Below are positions 40,281-53,232 of a stretch of DNA of 64,000 bases, piece after piece. Location of the stretch: the NCBI GenBank assembly GCA_907163375.1, contig CAJQUW010005346.1:281880-345879 (forward strand), given 5' to 3'. Below the pieces are notes generated by a model, which did not search any database, was not told the DNA's origin, and saw only the letters and a program-made list of their open reading frames with translations. The translations under genes were made by a program, and so were the position numbers. How positions within the stretch are numbered: position 1 is the first letter of the stretch; each line of letters begins with the position of its first letter. This DNA is from Prostheceraeus crozeri. Taxonomy: Eukaryota; Platyhelminthes; Polycladida; Euryleptidae.

Positions 40281-42755
40281 CAGTGGTCGGGCCAGAGATT
40301 TTTCCATTTTTTTCGCAGCTCTACAAAATTTTCGCAGGCCTACTAATACCAGCAAATTACAGTATCATATTTCATGATTATGAAGAGTAAAACACCGCTC
40401 TTATCAAAACTTGACCAACGCCCAATATCTGTCAGGACAAACTGATTTTTCAAAATGTCTTGTGCAATCTCCGCAACTAAGTGCTTTCTTGTAATAAGCC
40501 AGATTTTTCGAAAGTAACTACGTTCCGTCAGTGATGACTCACAAAAGATTTTTCGCAAATATCTGATTTCAGAAACTTGCTACTACTGCCATCTACTGTT
40601 TCTTAGGAGCCATTTTGTTGATACTTAACTACCTAAATTATAAAACTGGCATTTTGTTACCGAATACATCTTATCAGCTAGTACATACATGTGCATGTAG
40701 CAAATATAGTCAAAAGTCACTAACCTTACAACTAAACCACCAACAAAAATTTTACAACAAAAATTCTTGTTATTACATGTCATTTAAGACATGATCCGTT
40801 CCAGTTGATAACAGGCGCTGACAGGAAGGTCACAACAAAAGGAAATAAACCAATCAGCAATTGACAGAAAGCAGAAGTTTTCATCAAAAGAAAACAAGTA
40901 ATAATTACGGATCGAAAGAGAAAAGTGGATGATGCAGAAATTCAGCGGTGTGGAAATCTTAACTTGTAAAGATGCAACAAACATATACATGAAAACATTG
41001 AGCATGATGTCTCTGAGTATGATCAAGTATGATGTTCTCCTTCCATTGACTCCTCCTGCTCCTCACGCTGCTGTCTTGCTTGGTTTTCCATTAATATTGC
41101 ACTGATATTTCCCATCAATTCTCTCCGTCTCGGAAAGCATCGAGCTTGAGGGTATAGGTCCACCGCAAATTTCCAGGCACCTGGAGGAACTGAAGTCGAT
41201 CAGTGGCGGCGACTGCACAAGCAACAAAATTTTTGCATCTGTTTGCAGGAAATTGCAGGAATAATTGGTAGTCGCAATAATCTGATGATCACACTATTTC
41301 TGCAACAGACGAAGGTCTTAGACCGAAAATTTGTGTGCCAATGAATCTAATTCGAGCAGAACAAAATGTGCTTTCCTGCAGTATTATCAACTCCGGCTCG
41401 ATAGTTCTACATCATATTAATGTTTTCCATTCCCTCGTGTGTTTCTTTTTGTCCGATGCCTCTATCTTTTATCTCTTAGTGCTCTGAAGCATCGAATTTA
41501 TTGTCACAAAATTATTTTCCTTTTTTTGCTGTAACTTTTTCCACTTTTTTTGATAGTGATTTGTCCTCTTGTTCTTTAAAACAAGCCTTGGAATGCCGCT
41601 TGGCCAACGACACTTTTTTACGAAGACTGTCTGTGGTTGGCAACGTGTGGCAGAACCATAGAAATTGACAACAATAAACAGACAACTAAAAAGATAAAAT
41701 TGTTAACTTCTGATTAACAGTTTATTTCTATGGGCAGAACTGATTGTCGGCAGCTAGGTCAACGCTCACACTCACACACTGTTGATCCAAAACAGATGTC
41801 TCGAGATTCGGACATTTCATTTTTATGGACTTTGCATCATTTAAGAGAAAATTCCATAACAGTCTATTTTCCAGGGTCAGCTATGAAATTTTCTGCCTAT
41901 CTGGTATAAAATGGGGTACATTTTTTGCAGCATCCACGTCTTTAGAATGCGCTTTCAAATTTTCTGAATGGAAGGTAAGAACCGTTTGTAAGATGAGAGT
42001 ACATTCATTTAACATCACTCATCGCTTGATTTGATCTTTTCGGGTGATCTTAAAAACCACCAGCTGTTCGAGGATACTTTGGACAACTTAATGGCAATGC
42101 AACTGATAACACAAGGCTAGACATTGTGTTTTCTGCATCCATCAGAGCCGTTGCATCGTTAGCTGAATATGAAAAATATGAGTAAATCGTATAGGAAGTG
42201 TGGAGCGCTTCAAATGACTCCAGTTGCGTTCAGAATTTCAGGCATCGAGCGAGTGTACAAAATGAATTTCAATGCATATATCCGACAACAATACTCATAT
42301 TAATTTGAATTTTATTTGTTTTGTCTATACATCAATTGAAAAATTATTTGAAATCAAGTCGGTTATCATTCTTCTATAGAACTGTCGGCAACTTCTTAAA
42401 CATGGCTTTGACAGCTTCGTATGCGGTTACAACATCCACAGTAACTCAGTAGATGCTCGGAACTACTGCTGCAATTCTTTTATTTTACTGAACCTGTTAC
42501 AAGATGTAAGACGCTGTGAATAATATGAATGAAGCTTTAACTAAATGATAACGTAATGAATAACATGCTAATTAGTTGTTATTAGTTTGCCTTTTCCATC
42601 CTGTAGACCAGTGTTTATTCTATAAGACAACATAGGTTCATTTAAATGTAAGAATTACAAGGTTCAATTTTTCGCAGGATCAAGTCAATTTTTTTCGCAG
42701 CGAGTTCATTTTTTTAAACATTTTCACAAAATTTTCGCAGCTGGCCCGACCACTG
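40281..42755. mobile_element. Non-autonomous hAT transposon, 2475 bp, perfect 8-bp target duplication
   Basis: The ends are CAGTGGTCGGGCCAG and its reverse complement, flanked on both sides by CTATAGAT (40273-40280 and 42756-42763). The CAG(T)GG start and 8-bp duplication are hallmarks of hAT elements. Sub-terminal TTCGCAG words are repeated near both ends (40309, 40334 on the left; 42674, 42694, 42733 on the right), a typical transposase-binding arrangement. No hAT transposase or dimerisation domain is recognisable inside, so it depends on a helper. The intact target duplication suggests a fairly recent insertion. Confidence 0.92.
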
Positions 42756-42763
42756 CTATAGAT

Positions 42764-45700
42764 CTGCCATTTAATATTACGTGCAATTATATACAGATTA
42801 AGATAGTTCTATATATACCGGTAACGAAATTATCAACCGACCTTTTGATATGGCATATTTGAATTAGTTAGCATTGCTCAGTTAAAATCATTTGATATTA
42901 ACCGGACTGTTCAAGGTCAACGACATACGGTAGTCTAGTCATGTCAAGTTTTGATAATGCCATGAATTTGGAATACATGCACATGTACTCGCTACGCAAA
43001 TATATTTTGGTTTGATCAGTCTGAAATTGACAGATATTCTCATCTGGTACAGAAAGAAGGCACAAATATAAAAAGAAGAACTAGGCCTACATGTAAATAA
43101 TATCAGGATATCTGTTGAAAACTGTACATACGTGTGTATTTAACGAAAATCAGAAAACAATTAAAAAATAAATCTGCTAGTGCAAAAGTCTAAACATAAC
43201 AACTCCTTAATTACATCTCTACACAAATTTGCATCATCTTCTTACTTAATATGGGCCTATAAAAGCAATGAGTAGGCTTTTGAACAAGATGATTACCCCA
43301 ATCATTACAACATTCCTTCACTCGTTCACAATCAAGTCAATGTCATCATCTATAGAGCTAAGTGAACTGTTACAATCTTCACAACACGGGGTGTGAAAGA
43401 CGGTTTCTCAGTTTTGTGTGTGTGTCGGTGCGTATAAGCTGAATACTCGCTCCGTACCAGCACTGGATGGAGGGCAACTGTGGACAGCAGCTGCAAGCTC
43501 AGCAAATTTCCACAAAGACGTTTTCATCCGCATTTACTTGGACGAACCGCCAAACTTGACGGCTTACATATTTTTGATTTCACTTGAAAAAACAGGTGAT
43601 ATGAAAGATATGCAAGACAATAAATCAGTTATCGTCCGCTAAGCTCCTTTATCCTTTTACCGACGACAAGCAGATTTAGATGTTACCTGACTTCTGACTG
43701 CACCCTGATAAATAATGGTCTTCAAGAAAGAAACCTTCACCGAGCGCAAACATCACTGATAAACAGGGGCAATGAAAAATTAATTTCAAATAATTGCTAG
43801 GGATTTGCTACAATTAGGTGCAATTAATTAATTTATCAATTGACGAAATTAAGCTGACAATCCATTTGATTTTTGGATAAAATTATTGCAATTAATTGGT
43901 CGGCCTACATAAATGTACATTACCTATATATGCGGGGATGTGAACGGGCAGTTAGGGGCTCTGACAAAAAATCAACTTTTGAAGGGCCCTAACACGGAAT
44001 CCTCTATAATTCCGTGGGCCCTAAATAGAAAATTAAAAAAAATCATTATAGCCTTTCAAGGGACACTGACGGAAACGCGTATCCGCTAAAGATTTTTATC
44101 CCTGTTATGCGAAGTTGCATGCTCTCTATCAATATCAATTTTTGAAGGCTGCAGTCATGGTATTTAATTTTTAAATTTAAATTCTACAATCATTTGCAAA
44201 TAAGAATGACCAATAAATTCACTATGACTGAGATACTTCTTAGTTGTCTAAACTAATTTAGAGACGCATATGAAGACCCAAGATCTGTTATAGTGCCCGC
44301 TACTTTTGATAAGTGATCCTTAGATAACTTCGTTATAAATTAGTTCTGAGCTGCCAACGACTGTAAGTCGTCGTGCGAGGATTTCATAGAAGACTTAATT
44401 GGTTGTAGTCAAAGTAAAAGCAATTAAATAGACAATTAAAATGTGTGGTACCAAATAGTCACCACAGAATTCTGTTAAATACTGGTTGAATATGTGACAG
44501 TGAATTCACAGTCTTGGGAGCAAAGGCTGGTTCAACGCGGTATTGAAATCTTATCAATTTAAAATTTTTGAGTGATGAATATGTTTAAAATGTTTTCATC
44601 AAAATATTACTGAATTCCAGTTATTGTATTACACATTACTGTATCAAGTTATTGATTATTATTGAATTCTAGCGAGGTGATGATAATCCAGTCAACCAGT
44701 GGCTGTGACTGTACACTCCTCCCCCAAACTAAGTAGATACCGGTAGTACATGATTGTCAGAGAACCCATATATTGTGACACAAATTACATGATGACTTAC
44801 ATGGCACAATCCACATACTGAGGACTGGTTCAAAATACATTCACTTTGACAATAAGTAGGAAGTATAAACCCAGGTAACAAGTACGACCTCGAATAACCC
44901 ATATAGCCCTCTAATAACCCTATTCAACAAATAGAAGCAGACATAATTATAATAATGTATTGCATGCAAACACAATTCAAAAAAATATTAAGAATGCAAC
45001 ATAAGTACTTCACAATAGACTCAGTATTATATACCCGCGACTGCCGATCAATATCATTTGCCATAAAATATCCAGGATTACAAAACATTCGGAAGCTCTG
45101 ACATATCAGTCGTTATGAAAATTAGACGATTTACTTTTATAACCAGCTAAATCACAAATGAGGTCCATTTTGTCAGCCGTCTAATGTAGCTAGCTTGAGC
45201 CCTATTTCTTAATCAGGGGATGGGACCATTTGGATTCATGCAGCCTCATCTAAAAAAAGCAAGTATCCACCTATACTATTCGTCTCAAACATGCTGTATA
45301 AACCGAGTACAGTGGCGCTGCTTTCTGAATTATTTTGAGTCATGATCGCAGAATGTGCGCATTAAAATTCGTTTCAGTGGTTGATAAAATAAGGTTTCAT
45401 TTCAAGACCTCATGTGTTGGTTCATTTTATAGTATATTATAATATCATGTTTTTCAATTTCATAAGATTCATGATTTTAGCATGACACTTAAAAAATTGC
45501 AGAAATCTTACTAATTTCCAATTTATAATGTTACCCTCTATCAATTGGCCTACTTAGTTTCCTTGCCTGATACTACCTGAAACCTTGATGTTGTAAACCT
45601 AGTACGCACTACATCTACCGGATGAACAAGGAGTAAAACATAAGCTGTTTTTGAATTCCTACCCGGTCTAAAACAGCCGTGTCACATTCTCCAATATCTA

Positions 45701-47025
45701 TTCCCGAATGAAACCCGGGTCAGAGTGAGAAAAAAGAAATGGAATCCTCAATTGAAGCACAGCATAAAAATGATCACGCTGAAAGTGATGCGACGCTTGA
45801 ACTTTCCTCCTGAATTTCAGAAAAATATTGATTGTTTTTAAATCAAAAACTTTAGCACCGGTAGGTCTAAATGTTAAATTTTTTTCAATCTGAAGCACAT
45901 TATTTCAAAAAGGAGACCATGAAGGTGTACGCTTACAGCTAAAATACAATTTAACTCGCACTTCATGGAATAATAACTTGGCCTAATAATAACTTGAGTG
46001 ATCGTCTTACCTTCTTTTACGAGGCCTCCAGCACGTAAACTTGAGAGAATCGGCAGAAATTGAGTCACACAGGTATTCGATTCACACATCTTCTATCATA
46101 CTTCGTTTAGTTCGAAGAAGATTCACGAAATCATAGTTTGCCAATGTAAAGAATCAGCATGAAAAGTCGTTGGCACATCCAGTGAAAGCTTTACAATTCA
46201 CAGCCCTTCTGTTCGAGTGAGGAGCGCACATCGAAACGAGCGCAGCAGTATGGCCAGACAGTGAGGTCACGCATTGTTAAAGGAAACGCAAAGTAAGTCA
46301 ATGCGCGCCAAGGACGGCGGGCGATGACACGCGCACTCTATGCGTGAGTCACTCTATAAAGCAATGATCCTACGTGTAAGGCAAGATTGATGTTGTTATG
46401 ACGTCACTCGATCGTATTATACAGAAGTCCTCGACTGAAGGCGGCAAGGAAGAAACAAACGCTCATATTAATGTAGAGCTGCAATTATTAATGAAGTATG
46501 GGGAATATGGGTGCTGCTATTGTGCTTTTCTGTGAAATCAAACTGCATGTTCATCGACTTCGCTAGTGCAAGTTACACTGTTCAAGTTCAATTCCATTGT
46601 TCACGTATTTCTCTTGGAGATTCGGTTCCGTTTTGACACCAGCTGCTGGCTAGTGATAAAAAGTTGTGATTTTTCAATCATTTGACGTAAACATTGTTAT
46701 CATGTAGCTAAACAGATGATTTCAGAACTCTGCTTACTGCACTGTTTAATGCTAACAATTACATAAATATGCAGGAATAATTTTGTTACATCGACAAATT
46801 AATTTATAAATATTTGTAAAATGTTTCAGATATGAACATTTAGGTGATTATGATAATATTTGTCAAATAATAGTCAAAGATGTATCAAAAATTATTAAAA
46901 AATATCAAATATGCAGTATTTGATTGTTTTATAAAACAATTATCTAATATTTGTAAAATTTGTCACCATCAGTCATGTATTAGATAAATTATCTCGGTTT
47001 TTTCAACCCGGGAATACTGTAAGAA
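42764..47025. other. No gene seen; AT-rich DNA with one small palindrome
   Basis: Over 4 kb without a supported gene. Near 43982-44022 an inverted repeat GGGCCCTAACACGGAAT / ATTCCGTGGGCCCT forms a compact hairpin. Nothing in the short frames here resembles a known domain. Confidence 0.4.
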
Positions 47026-47029
47026 TTGA

Positions 47030-47425
47030 AAAGAATAATCTTTATTTTATCAATGCGAATTTGTCATCAATGTTCAACCGGGATTTATGCATGAATCATC
47101 AATGCAAGTTTTTAAGATATTATAATTGCGTATTTTTGGTTCAATAATGATAATCGATGTATTTTGACAATGCATATCAGCTTTCCAATCATTAAACATG
47201 CTCACCAAAAATGATTTTCAATTTTGAATAATCTTTGTTTTATCAATGCGAATTTATCATCAATGTTCAACCGAGATTTATTCATGAATCATCAATGCAA
47301 GTTTTTAAGATATTGTAATTGCGTATTTTTGGTTCAATAATGATAATCGATGTATTTTGACAATGCATATAAGCTTTCCAATCATTAAACATGCTTACCA
47401 ACAATGATTTTCAATTTTGAATTTT
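47030..47425. repeat. Two-copy tandem duplication of about 193 bp
   Basis: The block TTTATTTTATCAATGCGAAT ... AATGATTTTCAATTTTGAAT at about 47035-47228 is repeated immediately at about 47229-47420, with only a few differences. It is AT-rich and non-coding. Confidence 0.88.
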
Positions 47426-47470
47426 CCATGGATTTATTGGAATCATCGATCATGGATTCTGTGTCCATGG

Positions 47471-48480
47471 CTGGGCTACTACGGACCCGCCTAGTATAGG
47501 CACCGCTTCACCTAGGCGGCTGCGTGTACGCTGGGAGGACCAGGCCGACGACAACTCGCCCGGATCGACGCCCCCGTTAATGGTAAGTGCTATAAAGACT
47601 ACAGTAGCTCCTAGCGTAGAACCACAAGCAAGTTAAAGTATATAAATTGTCAAATTTTGAGTTTTTTAAAATTGTTCAAATAACTTTTTGGACCACGTGA
47701 AAGTAATCTCCGCAAAAAACTGAATCTTTTGATATAAAAATTTTCACTGTATACAGATACTTATGAGTCGACAATCTACCTACATATCCCTACTCTATAA
47801 TTGGATGCCTTAACACATGGCTTTAAATAGAGCATCCCATCGGGATACATGGAATCAAGATATGTGTGGTCTTATTCGTCGTCTTCAAGAACAGTTTCAT
47901 ACAAATTTCCCTGTTTTGATAATTCCCGCGGTCAGTAAAATGTCGCAGAATAATCGGATGTGTATGAAATCATATTTGAGGATGACTCCCTAAACGATGA
48001 TATTTATAGCATGCTTCCACAATGCAAACGGCGTGGTCTGGGATGTGGTCTGTTCAGAAGTTTCATCTATGTGTGCAAGTTTTACATGTATGTTTCTAAG
48101 CTGTGTTGTTGAGCATCATCATCAGTGGTGGTAAATGATGTGCTTTGCAACCCCAATCAAATTTAGGGATACTACTATACTTTCGACGCTTTGGTTTAGC
48201 AGATAATGTATATCCACTTGTGTCTGAATAGGATGAGACTGACTTCTGCACATGATTTCTTGCTCACAAATAATAATTGTTTTTACATTTTGTTTTTATC
48301 CTTACCTTATCCAAAGAATTTAAATTGTCGCACAAATCAACTCAGCTGACGAATTTGCATATTTTCATAGAATTGTAGGTAGATGATGGGTCATTACATG
48401 CAATTATCAAATCATTGCGCCCATTAAATGACACAACTACCGCCATGCATTAGTGACATCAATATACGAGTTGTAATGAA
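47471..48480. other. GC-rich 120-base island, then no gene seen
   Basis: The first about 120 bases (CTGGGCTACTACGGACCCGC onward) are GC-rich and end at a donor-like GTAAGT near 47583. The rest, to the LINE fragment, is AT-rich with no supported feature. Confidence 0.35.
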
Positions 48481-49482
48481 GTTGTAACAAATTCTAAAAT
48501 AAATTTGTAACATATTTGAAATGGCAAATGATTAAGAGACAGAAAGAGGCTCTGTCTTGCAGCGCACCACATAACCGCATTTTCTCTATATTGTGGGGGA
48601 GGTGATTGCATTTCATCGATGTGATTAAATGAAAAATACAAAAAGACATCAAGCCAACTAGAGGCACAATCAGATGGCGAATTTGAGGCATGCAGCAAAA
48701 TGTCATCTGATCTGCGTTGACATTATCTTGTAGGTCATGGTTTTGAATCAAACGAATCAAGTCTGCGGCATAAAGCACAAAAAAGGAGGGCCCCAAAACT
48801 GATCTCTATGGCACACCAGTGAGAACTGTTGAATTAGAGTTTTTTGATACAAAATAATGACACAGCTTTCAGAAAGAAAGGACGTAAGCTATGATAACGT
48901 GGGGTCACAGAATCCAAATGATGCACGAATACGCTCTACCCTAAAACTATGGCTTTCAGCATCAAAGGCGGAAGAAAAATCTAGACTGACGAGGAGAGTC
49001 TAATTTCGTTTGTCCATTGCGGTGGGTATATCCTCGGTAGCTTTGAGTAGGGTATTTTCCATTGAGTACTGATCACGATTAGCTGATAGAAGCTGAGGAA
49101 CAAAATAGTTATCGAGATAGGAGATGAATTGCTTCGAAGCAAGTTTTTACATATTCTTCGATGCGATACGAACACGGCCAATTGGACGTCATGATGAGGG
49201 TTCGTCCACAAACACAGCTTTCTTCTTAAGAGTGGGAATGACGCAAGTTTCCTTCAGCTCATCAAGAAAAATCACATGGGAAAATCAAGGGTTGATCAGG
49301 TATGACAGGAATGGCGACATCAAGTCAGCACAGTCTGTCAAATTAGAAGTTGGTAAGACTTCACAAGATGAATGTTCGTTAGGAAGCGATTGAATGATGG
49401 ACAGTCTCCAGCAGCGAAACTGATATGAAGTTTGAAAAATAACAGTTTGAAATGACAGAGGAAAAAGAAGAACATGGCGCAT
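48480..49482 (-). pseudogene. Decayed non-LTR retrotransposon (reverse transcriptase fragment)
   Basis: Read on the minus strand, the region gives recognisable RT pieces: an early CADLMSPFLSYLINPSF-like segment, LLVSLDFSSAFD-like (motif A) around 48990, and GVP, a stop, RSVLGPSFFVLYAADLIRL (motif B/C lead-in) around 48740-48820. The catalytic YADD box is replaced by NADQ, and a MKxNxLPxNxEKM-like segment follows. Several stops and frameshifts interrupt it, including one in the GVPQGS motif. Endonuclease and both ends are missing. The clade is uncertain; it resembles the CR1/L2/Jockey group. This is an old copy. Confidence 0.7.
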
Positions 49483-49489
49483 TAGCTGT

Positions 49490-51300
49490 TGCAGCTAGAA
49501 TGCCATTCATTTTCGACTTTATAGTCGTGAAAATCAGTTGTACACGTGGGATAGTGGAGTTCGACCCCTGTCATTCGCTTTCTCCATGGTTCCCTTGAGT
49601 TGTTGAGCCCATCGTATATTTTCATACTTATTTGCAAAGATGCGTCATGGGAGCGTGACACTCCATCACAGAATACTCAAATAACCGTTTCGCCTCATTT
49701 TCTTTTTCTTCAGATCAGATAATCGCTAGTTATATTGATATTCTCCATGAGATCGCAGAAGACCAGATAGGGTATCCGAGAATCGAGACTTTTAGTCTCA
49801 TAATGCCCAAGCTGATAGCGACTATTTTTAAAATTTGTTCATTAACTTATGTCTCACCTCCTTACAGCTGAAAATAAAAGAAATAGAGGTAGCAGTTTCA
49901 GCAGTTTTCAAATTTATGATTTATAGTGTCTGCTGAGCAATGGCAAAATTTACAATAAATTGAATTTCCTCATCGTGCCGTGGTACCTGAGAGAATCAAC
50001 AAGCTATTTCACAAATTCAAATTGTTGAATTAGTCAAGTCTAACTTCAATTTCGATGAGTGAGAGTTGAAGAATTTGAATTTGAATCATTTGCAGAGACG
50101 CCGAATCAGTGAGGTTATGTGTTATGGAATATTTTATTTTAAGTTTCTTCACTAAAAAATTGGCGGGATCAACGTGAGAAGCCTGTATGTCCTGCTCATC
50201 CTCCGGCGGATTAATCGTCAAAACTAGTTGCCGTTTTCCGCTCACGAATTCTCGCCACTGTACACTATCTTGCGCTTTCCGTATGCAGTCCGTTAGTGAT
50301 ATTCTTGTTGGTCCAATGCAGTCTGACCAACACGTATTGCATCGCCCACGTCCTCGATTGCCGTAAACCATTCCCGTTAGAAAGTCTTTCCAATCCATGT
50401 TTCCATGCAAAATGTCTGAATTAACATAACTATTTTCATAAATCATCGCAAGCAGTCGCTCCACTCTGCCAATTTGGCCAAGACCCATTCATTGCTCTTG
50501 CGCTCATACCATCCTACTCCCAACAATAGTCGATGGCACCATAACTAGAAACTGGCTATCCTTTTGCAATCTTATTGGAAACACGAGAGTATGAAGTAAT
50601 CTAAACTTCACATTGCGACATGCATGTAATTATAAATATATCAGTCGATCATATAATACTGTGTTACTATGATAATAGAAAGGATTTCCAGATGCTGAGG
50701 TGAGGCTACTTCGAAATCAGGGTATCCGATTTTTTCTGATTTTTCGGTTCTCTGAAATTTTTGAAAGGGAGCAGTCATCGTCATCGTGCATAAAGTAGAA
50801 ATCATAGCTATGCTGGCGTCTACTTACATATGCATGAATATATGCTTTATATATTAATAGCCTATATATTCAAAATATTTGTTATTAATATAAGCATGGC
50901 AATTTGATGGATCGTTTATCTCATTTTATTCATTGTTCATTGGCATGACTCTGCTGTCTTCATGTCAGTAATCACGGTCATACCATATAACAAGCCCGAG
51001 AAAGTGGTTCAGTGAACATGTCAACAAGTCTTCTATCGGCCATGTTGAATAAGCAGAGATTTCAATGTCATTATTTGTCTGTTCCTCAATATCATGCTGT
51101 CGATAAATTTTTAACATTTTTGTTCTTTTTGTAGAGCAAGTGACGTTTCTGCAAGAGTTATTATTTACAACTCTTATTAATAGTAATTATTTGACATTGG
51201 AAGTATACGGATTTTTTACTTACATGAGAAATTTCGTTTGCAGTCTTCTTATGTTTATCTTTCACTTTTTTTTACTGAATTTTCACCCCTAGCACAGCTA
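49490..51300. other. No gene seen between the two LINE copies
   Basis: Nearly 2 kb without a convincing gene. The minus-strand frame at 50030-50488 (MGLGQIGRVERLLAMIYENS...) contains a CNTCWSDC group and is open for 152 codons, but I cannot relate it to a family. It might be a short host exon or chance. Confidence 0.3.
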
Positions 51301-51393
51301 TGAGCCATGAACGAAGCTAGGGGTTACTCAATGAAAAGTAACAAATTGTATTATTTTAAATAAATAAAATAAAAAAAACATCTTTTAATCTGA

Positions 51394-52100
51394 TTAAGCT
51401 GTCCCCATCAGAAACCTATTCGCACGCCTCTTGAAAGTATCAAAATTGTATTGGTCAAGGAAAGTGGTCTGGGGAAGCTGATTCCAAAGCTGTGCCGTGC
51501 AAACAAAAAAGCTTTTCGAGCGACTCACAGTACGTGCGCGTTCTAAGCTCACATTATAGCATGTGAGTGCATTAGCTCTGCGTGTGCTTCTGGAGAAGAT
51601 CATAGGTTTGGGTAAGCACTCATTTACTGCAGAGCTGCTTCTACCGAAATAGTACCTGTAGAAGAGACTGAGTGAAGCAACATCCCGTCTGACGGAGAGC
51701 GGCTGCAACTTGCTAGCAAGTTTTTCACCCATGAGATTCTTGACACGTTTCTCAACCCGTTCAAGGAGGTTAAGATGCGTTTGTGGGGCGCCTGACAACA
51801 ATACTCCATCAGAGGACGAATAGTGGAGTAAAGATAGCAGACAGTCTGTGGTGGAAGATAGCTGCTGGCACGATAGAGACTACCAATGCGTTGAGCTGCC
51901 TGCTTGCTAATGGATTGGATGTACGGTTTCCATGACAAGTCTTTCGTAACCGCCAATCCAAGGAAGGAGATGGAATCTTGTTCTCTGATCCTATTATCTG
52001 ACATCTTAATGCTATGATCATCATCTCTTTTAAGTCGTGAGTGCAGAATAAGGATGTGAAGTTTTTGAAGGATTGAAGGAAACAAGCCAATTGGCGCCCC
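51394..52100 (-). pseudogene. LINE C-terminal region
   Basis: After the RT core the homology continues in a different frame (SISFLGLAVTKDLSWKPYIQ, the usual FLG...DLSW segment, then YLPPQTVCYLYSTIRPLMEY). It changes frame again near 51800 (LNLLERVEKRVKNLMGEKL, then SFFVCTAQLWNQLP and FKRRANRFLMG at the end). This order matches CR1/Jockey-type ORF2 C-termini. Two frameshifts are therefore present. It ends about 50-80 bases before the A/T-rich 3' tail. Confidence 0.8.
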
Positions 52101-53175
52101 ATTCTGAGACCCTGCGTAAGTCTTCATTAAGAACGTCGCATAACTGCTGACGTTGCTGAGTGTTTTTAGCGAGTCGCTCATTGGAATTGAAGAGTGTTGT
52201 GTCATCTGCATACATCACCAATTTACTCACTAGGCAGTCTGGGAGGTCGTTGATGTACAGCAGAAAAAGAGTGGGTCCCAAAATTGACCCTTGAGGAACT
52301 CCTGCATTGACAAACTTGGTGGAAGACTTTTGGCTATCTAAGACGACAGATATCTGCCGGTCACTAAGGAAAGAAGCAAGAAGTTTGTGGAGTTGATCAG
52401 CAACTCCATAGGACTTCAGCTTCATAAGGAGTCCCTGATGCCAGACTTTATCGAATGCCTTGGAAATATCCAAGGCAACTGATCTCGTCTCACCTTGTCT
52501 GTCAAGGACACGACTCACATGTTCAGTGACATATGAAAGAAGATCTGCAGTTGATCGAGAGTGCCTGAAGCCATACTGTTCTTCTGATAGAAGGTTCTGA
52601 GTTTCAAGGAAGTTAACAATGTGTTGGTTAATCACTGCTTCAAAAATCTTGCCAGCAATTGGAACCAGGCTGATAGGACGGTAACTAGATGGAAGAGATG
52701 AGTCAGAACCTTTCTTTGGAACTGGAACCACGGAAGCTACTTTCCAACAAGAGGGAAACTCACCGGTGGATACACATCTACTGAACAGTTTAGATAAAAG
52801 TGGAGAAGGCTCAGGTGAGAGATGCTTGAAGACCGAAACTGGGATGCCATCTGGTCCACTAGACTTAGAGCTATCGAGACCGGCGATGATCTTTTTGACG
52901 TTTCGGACTGTGACTGAAGGAGGACTAACTGTCTCATCAGTGCGCGTGGGAATTGGACGTGGAATTCTACCTCCATCGTCTAATGACGAATTCTTCGCAA
53001 ACTCCTTGCAAAGAAGCTCGGCTTTGTCTGCTGAGGTTGTCGCCATAGAAGTACTGACTTCGGTATGACGGAGTGCTGGGATGGAGGATTTGTTCCTATT
53101 GGTGACACTGTTGTAAATCCTCCAGAAGTCCTTAGAGTCAAGCTTTTGGGTAGCAATGGATTTCCGTACATACAA
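52030..53175 (-). pseudogene. LINE reverse transcriptase domain
   Basis: This 381-codon frame is in the same register as the endonuclease. It shows SSGPDGIPVSVFKHL (motif 0/1), PSSYRPISLVPIAGKIFE (motif 2), EEQYGFRHSRSTADLL, VALDISKAFDKVWH (motif A, catalytic Asp), NAGVPQGSILGPTLFLLYIN (motif B) and VMYADDTTLF (motif C with both catalytic Asp). The catalytic core is intact. The frame is lost soon after LVSFNPSKTS, where the C-terminal part continues in another frame. Confidence 0.92.
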
Positions 53176-53232
53176 AGCGTAACGGCTTTTGGCCTGATGT
53201 ATGGTTTCCTTGCAATGTCTACGTGCGGTTTT

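Larger units (their letters stand above)
37744..47470. other. Candidate 9.7-kb insertion flanked by GTCCATGG, mostly non-coding
   Basis: The 8-mer GTCCATGG stands at 37744-37751 and 47463-47470. GC-rich DNA lies outside it on both sides and AT-rich DNA lies inside. Both inner ends are rich in ATCCATGATC-like words, but I see no clean inverted repeat. This may be one large insertion carrying a nested hAT element, or coincidence. Apart from features listed separately I find no gene in it. The opening 150 bases are a cluster of ATGCATG palindromes (37760-37850). Confidence 0.3.

Noticed and set aside
46160-46480. GC-richer stretch with a TATAAA word that could be a host promoter
   Set aside because: No downstream exon or start codon context supports it.
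49124-49393. Plus-strand frame of 89 codons in the decayed LINE
   Set aside because: The reverse transcriptase similarity is on the minus strand; this is its antisense.
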